Below are positions 1 through 6,461 of a stretch of DNA of 64,000 bases, in pieces (the first letter of the stretch is position 1; each line of letters opens with the position of its first letter). The notes below the pieces were generated by a model. It was not told the origin of the DNA, searched no databases, and saw only the letters and a program-made list of their open reading frames with translations. Source of the DNA: an uncultured Flavobacteriales bacterium. Its GTDB lineage: Bacteria; Bacteroidota; Bacteroidia; Flavobacteriales_G; Salibacteraceae. The position numbers and the translations under genes are program-made. The DNA lies in NCBI GenBank assembly GCA_905479105.1, contig CAJQLE010000004.1:186001-250000 (forward strand), given 5' to 3'.

Positions 1-1919
1 TTCATTAATCCAGCCACTGATCCAGCAATCTTTGTGATAGAGGCCAGGTCATATAGGTCACTTTTTAAAACTGCTTTTTCGGTTGAATAAGTATGATATC
101 CATAAGCTTCATTTTGAACTACAATTCCATCTTTTGCAAACCAAATTTGGCACCCGGGATAAGCCATTTCTGAAATTCCTTTTTTAGCGATAGAATCTAT
201 TTTTTTCAAATCGAATGAGCTTATGCCAACTTCTTCAGGAATGCCATAGGCCAGTCTAATTTTGTTCGTCTGACTTACACCTTCACTCGTGAAAATGTCG
301 TCAATATTCCTATTTAATTCTCCCTTAATTGGCCGGCCGCCAAATAATGCTTGAATGCTCAAGTCATCAGAATAATCATTCGAATTATGACCGATTATTG
401 CTGCGTTTAAGTTAATATCTGTAGATAGAAATCGAAGTGCTTTTGCATTACCATTCCACACCAGCGCTGTGGTTTTCCCAGCAGACACTCTGTCGATTAT
501 TGACTGGCAATGTTCACTCATTTCAAAGCGCTTTCGCTCAATTTTTTCAAGGCTAGGTTCTGCAATGATTAATGCTAAATTGAATTCGTCAGCATGCTCA
601 TTATAGCGCTGAAAGTCTGCCTCAAGATTGGCGTAGGTTAATTGAAAGACCTCAGAAGGAGCATATCTAAGTATAAGAGATTCGAGTTGGTCGTTGTTCT
701 CATTTCCAATTTTAATAAGCGCAATTTTTAATGTATCCAGACCTTCAATTGGAATTAAACCTTTTGAGTTCCTCACCATGACCAAGGCTTCGGAAAACAC
801 TTGACGATATTTTAGCTCCAATGATCTTTGAATTCTCAAGGAGTCCTGAGAACTGCGAATTTTCTTTTTTCTCTTGAGCCATAATTTTGACTGAAGTACT
901 TGCTTGCATCGGGTATCAATATCTTCTTCTGTGATCGCTCCTTGATCGAGCAGAGACTCAATTCGATTTATATTTAAATCTAGATCATTATCTATAATAA
1001 AGAGGTCGTTTCCTGCCAAGAAAGCATCAGTAACTCGGTCTTCAATATTGGTCATTCCTCCACAAGTCAAATCTATCCATAAGAGGCCATTGAATCCCAT
1101 TTGCGACCTAATCATATCAATGATTATGGGAGATGCCGAAGCAATCGTATTGAGTGTGCTATCCAAACCTGGAGCGAAGGAGTTTGAAATCATTATTGAT
1201 TGAACACCGCTATTGATTGCAGATTTGAACGGAATGAGATCTGCATTATTCAATGCTCTTCTTTTGGAGTAAATTATTGGAGGTGAAGATTCATAAGCTC
1301 GATTTGTGCTTCCTAAGCCCGGGAAACTACCAGCAACGGTAAGAATACCCGCCATTTTAAAGCCTTCGATTATTGGTAGCGCATTATCGAATACCGATGC
1401 CGCATTATTACCAAGTGACCAGTTACTGGTGTAAGGAGAATCATCGCTTGATTCTATATCTAGCGCTGGACCAATAACAAAATCAAATCCTTTTGCTTGA
1501 AAGGATTCGCCTAAGGAATAAGCATATTCTTTAACTAACTGCTTGTCTTTTATAGCTGCCAATTGAAAAGGAGAAGCAATACTGTAGGCATCATTTAAAC
1601 CTTTGTTATGAATGAGGTCCAATCCAAAAATCAATGGAATATCTGATTTTACAATCTCCTCATTTGACTGATCTTTCAAATCATTTAAGAGATAACCTGA
1701 TGACTGAATTTTACTGTTCTCTGGACTTTTCTTCAAAATGAAGAATTGACCTATTTTTTCTTTTACTGACATCTTGGATAGAAGACTATCTGCTGCGTCA
1801 AGCGTTATGGGCGAAAAAGGTTCGTCTTTATCTGGAAAGGCAGACTTGTCGTTTCCTGAAAAGAAAAGAAGCGTAACAAGCACACCAAGGATTACTACAA
1901 ACTTTCGCTTAAGGATCAT
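1..1919 (-). CDS. GH3 N-terminal domain / beta-lactamase-type serine hydrolase fusion, C-terminus beyond window
   Basis: This gene is missing from the ORF track because it runs off the left edge. From the ATG at 1919 it reads MILKRKFVVILGVLVTLLFF, a membrane anchor or signal peptide. A glycoside hydrolase family 3 TIM-barrel fold follows at about residues 40-350 (SVKEKIGQFF near the start, QMGFNGLLWIDL and DAFLAGNDLF near its end), then a GH3 C-terminal-like region. Near residue 585 a class C beta-lactamase-like domain begins (EEVGISSFDLKKIDSIAKKG), and its SxxK nucleophile motif SITK lies near residue 627, just before the edge. Such fusions of about 950-1000 residues are known in Bacteroidota and are presumed to act on cell-wall fragments in the periplasm. 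Oddly, the NagZ-type motif KHFPGHGDT reads GSFPGLGST, and the SDDL nucleophile segment reads WIDL, so the sugar hydrolase site looks dead. The serine hydrolase part may be intact. The missing C-terminus prevents judging its KTG-like motif. Confidence 0.85.
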   Translation of the reverse strand, partial: MILKRKFVVILGVLVTLLFFSGNDKSAFPDKDEPFSPITLDAADSLLSKMSVKEKIGQFFILKKSPENSKIQSSGYLLNDLKDQSNEEIVKSDIPLIFGLDLIHNKGLNDAYSIASPFQLAAIKDKQLVKEYAYSLGESFQAKGFDFVIGPALDIESSDDSPYTSNWSLGNNAASVFDNALPIIEGFKMAGILTVAGSFPGLGSTNRAYESSPPIIYSKRRALNNADLIPFKSAINSGVQSIMISNSFAPGLDSTLNTIASASPIIIDMIRSQMGFNGLLWIDLTCGGMTNIEDRVTDAFLAGNDLFIIDNDLDLNINRIESLLDQGAITEEDIDTRCKQVLQSKLWLKRKKKIRSSQDSLRIQRSLELKYRQVFSEALVMVRNSKGLIPIEGLDTLKIALIKIGNENNDQLESLILRYAPSEVFQLTYANLEADFQRYNEHADEFNLALIIAEPSLEKIERKRFEMSEHCQSIIDRVSAGKTTALVWNGNAKALRFLSTDINLNAAIIGHNSNDYSDDLSIQALFGGRPIKGELNRNIDDIFTSEGVSQTNKIRLAYGIPEEVGISSFDLKKIDSIAKKGISEMAYPGCQIWFAKDGIVVQNEAYGYHTYSTEKAVLKSDLYDLASITKIAGSVAGLM

Positions 1920-2026
1920 ATACTTATTGTTCAGCGTGAAGGTAAGCGAGACTGTGGGTTTAATATAGAAATGGCAGAAGACTTATCCTCAAGCATGTGT
2001 TACAAAAGAATTACTGATTTTCATCT

Positions 2027-2034
2027 TACTTTTG
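2027..2034 (+). promoter_or_regulatory. Candidate -7 promoter box (TAnnTTTG)
   Basis: TACTTTTG matches the Bacteroidota -7 consensus exactly and ends four bases before the ATG at 2039, which would imply a nearly leaderless transcript. No TTG was found at the -33 spacing, so this is weak evidence. Confidence 0.3.
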
Positions 2035-2038
2035 AGGT

Positions 2039-2317
2039 ATGATACGTTTCCTATTTAAGCAGAATCAACCACGTAGATTTGATTATAAACCGAGGTTTTA
2101 TAATGAGAGGAAAGAGCAGTTAAACGCTCGAGTTGAGGCGATCAGAAAGGAAGTTGAAGCGGAGTCTGGAGTGAGCAGTGAAGAAGCATTAAGAAGCAGA
2201 ATGGGTCACGCTTGGAAAAGCAGCTCAAGCCGAAAGTCAAGACTGCAATCCAATAAAAAAGTCTTGATCATAGCAGCACTTCTTTCGGTGATTGCATATC
2301 TATTGTTATTCAATTGA
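2039..2317 (+). CDS. Small conserved-type membrane protein, 92 aa, unknown function
   Basis: I do not recognise a named family. The N-terminal two thirds is basic and probably helical (RKEQLNARVEAIRKEVEAE, then a serine/lysine-rich stretch). The last 18 residues form one hydrophobic segment, VLIIAALLSVIAYLLLF, so this is probably a tail-anchored protein with a cytoplasmic basic domain. It begins at an ATG and its TGA stop overlaps the TTG start of the following glycosyltransferase (TTGA), so the two are very likely translationally coupled. It heads a plus-strand run continuing through the GT2, sigma factor and rsmG genes. The function is open; the arrangement suggests a partner of the membrane-bound glycosyltransferase. 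Confidence 0.65.
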   Translation: MIRFLFKQNQPRRFDYKPRFYNERKEQLNARVEAIRKEVEAESGVSSEEALRSRMGHAWKSSSSRKSRLQSNKKVLIIAALLSVIAYLLLFN

Positions 2318-3420
2318 TCGATTCCATATTAACTGTATCGGCCTTTTTATTGCTAATTATCCAGCTTGTTTTCCAGATGGTCATTCGCAAAGGGTTAAAG
2401 AAGCTTCCTATTGATAGAGCAAGGGCGGGTGACAGTTCTATTCCCATCAGTGTTATAATAGCGGCTAAAAATGAAGCGGCTAACCTTCAAAAGAACCTAG
2501 GGTTTATTCAGAATCAGAATTATCAAGATTTTGAAATCGTGCTGGTTAATGATAATTCATCGGATGAAACGCATAGCGTAATGACTGATTTCGCTGCACG
2601 TGATGAACGAATTCGTGTTTTGAGTCTTGATGATTCCTTGAGTGGTAAAAAGGAAGCCTTAAAAGCTGGAATTGATGCAGCGAATTATGAGCGATTGGTT
2701 TTTACAGATGCGGATTGTCAAGTTGAGGCTGAATGGCTCAGTGGGTTTGCCGATGCATTTGATCGTGGAGGTGACTTTGTAATAGGTTATGGCGCATATC
2801 GATTAAACGATTCATGGTTTTCGAGTATGTATTCTTTTGATGCTTTTCGATCCGCAATGCTTTACTTTTCTGCAGCGGCTAATGGTCTTCCTTATATGTG
2901 CGTTGGCAGATCAATGGGCTATACAAGAAGCTTGTTTCAGAATTCTGAAGGATTTGCTTCATACGCCCATATTGAAAGTGGTAGTGATGATCTTTTTCTT
3001 CAATCGGTTAAAGATTCAGCTCACATTGAAATGATCCCAGCGGCAGTAAGTTATTCTGAACCTCCAACCTCATTCGGAAGATGGTTGATTCAACGTAAAA
3101 GACACCTAGGAGCTGGAATACATTATCCGAAATCAGTTCTAGCACTATTAATTATTTATGAAGGTTCCAATATTCTTCTTCCTATCATTTTAGTATTGCT
3201 GTTGATGAGTGAAAATCAGTTTTTATCGCTGTTTTCAATAGCCATTATTCTTCGAGTTACTCTGTTTTACTTAAATACACAGACATTCAGTAGATTGGTT
3301 AAATCAAATGATGATTTATCTCAACTTTGGTGGACTGAATATCCGATGTCTTGGTTGAATGCATTAATTTCGATGAATATCGGATTGAAGAAGAAAGAAG
3401 CATGGACGACAAGACGGTAA
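2314..3420 (+). CDS. Family 2 glycosyltransferase, membrane-anchored
   Basis: This 368-residue protein has an N-terminal hydrophobic anchor (ILTVSAFLLLIIQLVFQMVI), then a GT-A fold. The fold shows the nucleotide-binding segment VIIAAKNEAANLQKNL, the VLVNDNSSDET stretch, and the metal-binding TDADC motif near residue 133. A QRKRHL motif near residue 260 resembles the Q/RxxRW element of processive or polyprenol-type GT2 enzymes. Two further membrane helices follow (about residues 275-325). It probably transfers a sugar to a lipid or surface glycan at the inner face of the cytoplasmic membrane; donor and acceptor cannot be read from sequence. The TTG start overlaps the stop of the preceding gene by two bases, and its 3' end overlaps the sigma factor gene by 19 bases, indicating one transcript. 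Confidence 0.88.
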   Translation: MIDSILTVSAFLLLIIQLVFQMVIRKGLKKLPIDRARAGDSSIPISVIIAAKNEAANLQKNLGFIQNQNYQDFEIVLVNDNSSDETHSVMTDFAARDERIRVLSLDDSLSGKKEALKAGIDAANYERLVFTDADCQVEAEWLSGFADAFDRGGDFVIGYGAYRLNDSWFSSMYSFDAFRSAMLYFSAAANGLPYMCVGRSMGYTRSLFQNSEGFASYAHIESGSDDLFLQSVKDSAHIEMIPAAVSYSEPPTSFGRWLIQRKRHLGAGIHYPKSVLALLIIYEGSNILLPIILVLLLMSENQFLSLFSIAIILRVTLFYLNTQTFSRLVKSNDDLSQLWWTEYPMSWLNALISMNIGLKKKEAWTTRR

Positions 3421-4004
3421 GGACATCAGCGCAGCGAGATTTAGAGCTTGTGAAACAAGCTATGAAAGGAGATCAGCACGCCTATGCTGAGTTGCTTAAG
3501 GCCTACCGCGAGAGTATATATTACATGATGATGAAGATGGTTAGAAACGCAGATGATGCGGATGATTTAACCATTGAAGCCTTTGGTAAAGCATTTAAAC
3601 GTCTTGAGTCTTTTAATTCGGATTATGCTTTCAGTACTTGGTTGTTTCGTATTGCATCCAATAATGCTATTGACTTTATTCGGAAAAAGAAGAAGGCTTC
3701 GATATATTCTATTGATGAGGATTTCAATGATGATGAGTCCAAAGGAGTTTTTGAGGTGAAATCTGGTGACTTAAATCCTGAACAAGAGTTGATGAAAGAT
3801 CAACGCATTAAGGAGATGCACCGAATAATAAACCTACTCAAACCAAAGTACAAACAGCTTATAGAAATGCGATACTTAAAGGAGTTGAGTTATGATGAAA
3901 TCGCCTCAGAAATGGACTTACCAGTTGGAACTGTTAAAGCACAATTGTTCAGGGCTCGAGAATTGATGCACGAAATCATGAAACCTTCAGCCAATAATTT
4001 TTAG
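3402..4004 (+). CDS. RNA polymerase sigma factor, ECF type
   Basis: The ORF track starts at 3351, but the ATG at 3402 gives the natural N-terminus (MDDKTVRTSAQRDLELVKQA) and has a purine-rich stretch, gaagaaagaag, just upstream, so I use 3402 (200 aa). Region 2 is clear at about residues 30-95 (DADDLTIEAFGKAFKRLESF, then FSTWLFRIASNNAIDFIRKKK). Region 4 is clear at about residues 140-190 (KPKYKQLIEMRYLKELSYDEI and LPVGTVKAQLFRARELM). The linker between them is acidic. No anti-sigma gene is adjacent; the neighbours are a glycosyltransferase (19-base overlap upstream) and rsmG (4 bases downstream). It probably directs transcription of an envelope or stress regulon, but the regulon cannot be inferred here. 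Confidence 0.9.
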   Translation: MDDKTVRTSAQRDLELVKQAMKGDQHAYAELLKAYRESIYYMMMKMVRNADDADDLTIEAFGKAFKRLESFNSDYAFSTWLFRIASNNAIDFIRKKKKASIYSIDEDFNDDESKGVFEVKSGDLNPEQELMKDQRIKEMHRIINLLKPKYKQLIEMRYLKELSYDEIASEMDLPVGTVKAQLFRARELMHEIMKPSANNF

Positions 4005-4008
4005 TCAA

Positions 4009-4641
4009 GTGTCAGAAGGTAAACAGCTAATTGCTAAATATTTCCCGGATTTCACTGAAGCTCAACTTAATCTCTTGGAATCATACGTTAATGCATTACT
4101 AGAAACCAATAAGGTCATTAACCTAATCTCTCGCAAGAATCAAGAGGAGGTTTGGGTAAACCATATTTTGCATTCATTGTCTATAGTCAAGATGGTAAAA
4201 TTTTTACCGAATCAGTACGTGTTAGATTTTGGAACTGGTGGCGGATTACCGGGAATTCCTCTTGCAATTGCATTTCCTGAAACAAACTTTTTATTGGTGG
4301 ACTCAATAGGTAAAAAAGTAAATGCAGTTGAGGGTATCATTCAAAGAATAGGTCTCAAGAACGTGAAAACAAAGCACACTAGAGTAGAGGATTTGTCAAT
4401 GAAGTTTGATTACGCGGTGAGTCGAGCAGTTACTTCTTTATCAACGATGAATGATTGGGTTAAAGGAAAGCTGAAAAAAGGAATTGGGGGTGATGTTCCT
4501 AATGGATTGATTTATATCAAAGGAGGAGATTTTGACCAAGAACTTCAAGACTTGAAACGTCCGTATCGCATTTGGGAAATGTCAGAGTGGTTTGAACCGG
4601 AGTTTTTTGAGACCAAGAAAGTAGTCTGGATTGACCTTTAG
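4009..4641 (+). CDS. rsmG: 16S rRNA (guanine(527)-N7)-methyltransferase RsmG
   Basis: RsmG (GidB) methylates N7 of G527 in 16S rRNA using S-adenosylmethionine. The 210-residue length is normal. The SAM-binding glycine motif is VLDFGTGGGLPGIPLAI near residue 70, preceded by the family segment NLISRKNQEEVWVNHILHSL and followed by VDSIGKKVNAVEGIIQRIGL. The YAVSRAVTSL motif of the family is at about residue 138. The start is GTG, four bases after the sigma factor stop. The 3' end overlaps the convergent holA gene by four bases. Loss of this enzyme in other bacteria gives low-level streptomycin resistance; nothing here looks broken. Confidence 0.95.
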   Translation: MSEGKQLIAKYFPDFTEAQLNLLESYVNALLETNKVINLISRKNQEEVWVNHILHSLSIVKMVKFLPNQYVLDFGTGGGLPGIPLAIAFPETNFLLVDSIGKKVNAVEGIIQRIGLKNVKTKHTRVEDLSMKFDYAVSRAVTSLSTMNDWVKGKLKKGIGGDVPNGLIYIKGGDFDQELQDLKRPYRIWEMSEWFEPEFFETKKVVWIDL

Positions 4642-5657
4642 TTTAAAATGAAAAAAGTGAGTTCTTTTAGCAGTTCAATGGAGCTCACAGAATTTGAATT
4701 GACGCCTTTAGCTCGAGCATCCGTTTCTCTCAGTTTTTCTATTATTAAAGCGGTTTTTCGTTGATTAAACTGAGTGGCCGCTTCTGCCACTTTTTTCAAT
4801 TGAAATGGAGAGCCTAATGATGCAAGTTGGTTTTTTGTTTCTGCACTTCCCTGTGACTTAATATGATGAAAGATCATCAGCTTGCTAAAGTGGCTGAACA
4901 TGTTGGATAAAACCAACACTAAAGGAGTGTTGCCATCATTCCTCCCTATGTGATAGGCTATTGTATAGCTACGCTCAACATCTCTAGTCGAAAGTGCGTT
5001 GATATAGTCGAAAGCACTGAACTCTTTGCTTATTCCAATGTGTTTTTTTACTTCATTCTCACCAATCTCTTGGGATAAAGGAATACTAATCGTCAACTTT
5101 CTTAGTTCACCCTCAATCTTTTCAAGGTCATTTCCTAGATACTCAGCCATTAAAAAAGAAGCGTGAGGCGTAATGCGATACTTTAATTCTTTGGCGAAGC
5201 TTTCTATGACATTTGGTAGTTCATTCTCCCAGTGCTTACTTGAATTGAATACGACACCATTCTTCTTAGCGGCTTTTACCCACTTTAAGCGCTCGTCTAC
5301 TTTTTTGTACTTAAAGTCAATGACAAGCACGGTACTCGAGACAGGATCTTCAAAGTAACTTTCTAAATCCGTCCATTTTCCTTTGAAATCTTGAGCCTCC
5401 CTAATAATTACTACTTGACGTTCGGCCATCATAGGAAATCGCTTCAAGGTTTCCAATAGCTCACTTTGGTTTAAATCTCGACCATAGAATATATTGAGAT
5501 TGAAATCTCGTTCGTGTTCTTCTATGGCATTGCTTTCGATAAACTTACTTATGCGGTCAATGTAAAACGGTTCTTCACCATGGAGCAGGTAAACAGGCGA
5601 AAACTCCCTCTTTCGAAGTTTTGATAATATATCATTATACTCTCTTACATTCGCCAT
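4638..5657 (-). CDS. holA: DNA polymerase III subunit delta
   Basis: HolA is the clamp-loader subunit that opens the sliding beta clamp during replication. The reading frame is open to 5741, but MANVREYNDILSKLRKREFS at 5657 is the natural N-terminus, because the family motif PVYLLHGEEPFYIDR follows about 20 residues later. This gives 339 residues, a normal length. The P-loop-like AAA+ fold is degenerate in this family, as expected for delta. Further family segments are FPMMAERQVVIIREAQDFKG and the C-terminal helical collar (STRDVERSYTIAYHI and LSNMFSHFSKLM). It converges on rsmG and is divergent from the HsdR-N gene, with only 19 bases between the two start codons, so the divergent promoters must lie within the genes. 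Confidence 0.93.
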   Translation of the reverse strand: MANVREYNDILSKLRKREFSPVYLLHGEEPFYIDRISKFIESNAIEEHERDFNLNIFYGRDLNQSELLETLKRFPMMAERQVVIIREAQDFKGKWTDLESYFEDPVSSTVLVIDFKYKKVDERLKWVKAAKKNGVVFNSSKHWENELPNVIESFAKELKYRITPHASFLMAEYLGNDLEKIEGELRKLTISIPLSQEIGENEVKKHIGISKEFSAFDYINALSTRDVERSYTIAYHIGRNDGNTPLVLVLSNMFSHFSKLMIFHHIKSQGSAETKNQLASLGSPFQLKKVAEAATQFNQRKTALIIEKLRETDARAKGVNSNSVSSIELLKELTFFILN

Positions 5658-5676
5658 TGACTCTAAGAATCTGCTT

Positions 5677-6138
5677 TTGATTGATCCGAAAAAATATCCT
5701 CCATTAAACCTTCCAATGTTCGATGCCAAAGTTAGAAGCATTGATGATCAGATTCAAATCTTTGATGTCTTTCGTGAAAAATACGTTTCGTTGACTCCTG
5801 AAGAATGGGTTCGTCAACATTTTTCGCATTATTTAGTTGAACACTTAGGTCATCCTAAAACGCATATCCAGTTGGAGTATCAACTTAAATACGCTCGTGT
5901 GAAAAAGAGGCCAGATATTGGAGTAATAAATAATGATTCCCAATTAGAGATATTGATTGAGTGTAAAGCACCATCAATTGCACTCAATGAAGACGTATTT
6001 TTACAGTTGACGAGTTATTTTTCAGTTGATTCATCGAAATACATCGTTCTCACGAATGGTTTGCAGCATATTTTCGCTGCATTCGAACCTTCGACTGGGA
6101 AATTCGTCTACTTACAGGAATTACCTGCTTATAAATGA
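5677..6138 (+). CDS. Stand-alone type I restriction HsdR N-terminal (PD-(D/E)xK) domain protein
   Basis: This 153-residue protein matches the nuclease-fold N-terminal domain of HsdR and lacks helicase motors. The landmark LTPEEWVRQHFSHYLVEHLG is at about residues 40-58. The PD-(D/E)xK site appears as RPDIGVI followed by LEILIECKAP near residues 86-105. Single-domain copies next to holA occur in many Bacteroidota and have no assigned role; there are no HsdM or HsdS genes nearby. The TTG start at 5677 retains the YPPLNLP segment that the family usually has; the next Met is at 5716. The stop overlaps the next ATG (ATGA), so the gene is probably cotranslated with the two secreted proteins downstream, an odd pairing for a cytoplasmic protein. 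Confidence 0.85.
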   Translation: MIDPKKYPPLNLPMFDAKVRSIDDQIQIFDVFREKYVSLTPEEWVRQHFSHYLVEHLGHPKTHIQLEYQLKYARVKKRPDIGVINNDSQLEILIECKAPSIALNEDVFLQLTSYFSVDSSKYIVLTNGLQHIFAAFEPSTGKFVYLQELPAYK

Positions 6139-6461
6139 ATTGGAGAATAATCATATTGCTTTTGGCTTTTAGCAGTTCTGCTTTAGCCCAAAGAATTACT
6201 CCGGCTAAAGTTCCATTAAGTTATGCTTGGGCTTTAGAGGTAAATCCTGCCGCAGATTTGGCACACGTCTTTGTAAATCTGGCGATTGATAGAGAGGTAT
6301 ACAATGGATGGGAAATCATTGACGCGCGAGGTCGCACTGTTTCGCAAGGAGTAATAGTTGAACCTAACTTTCGCATTCCAACCTCGTCTTTATCTAAAGG
6401 ATCTTACTTTTTAAAGTTGTCTGGATATGATTCTGATAACCTTATTCCTGTGATTAAATGA
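6135..6461 (+). CDS. Miniature secreted protein: signal peptide plus T9SS type A sorting domain
   Basis: The 108-residue product has a signal peptide (MNWRIIILLLAFSSSALAQ), about 17 further residues, and then a pattern typical of the type A C-terminal domain of T9SS cargo. This consists of an NPA start (EVNPAADLAHVFVNL), a central GWEIIDARGRTVSQG strand pair, and a LSKGSYFLKLSG strand near the end. There is virtually no cargo between signal and sorting domain. It overlaps the HsdR-N gene upstream and the subtilisin gene downstream, each by an ATGA. It might be a sorting-domain remnant, a decoy or regulator of the PorU sortase, or a short surface peptide. The family call rests on pattern similarity, not on an alignment. 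Confidence 0.7.
   Translation: MNWRIIILLLAFSSSALAQRITPAKVPLSYAWALEVNPAADLAHVFVNLAIDREVYNGWEIIDARGRTVSQGVIVEPNFRIPTSSLSKGSYFLKLSGYDSDNLIPVIK

Noticed and set aside
5677-6138. Type I restriction-modification system
   Set aside because: Only the N-terminal HsdR fold is present; there are no HsdM, HsdS or helicase motifs nearby. It is treated as a stand-alone nuclease-fold protein.
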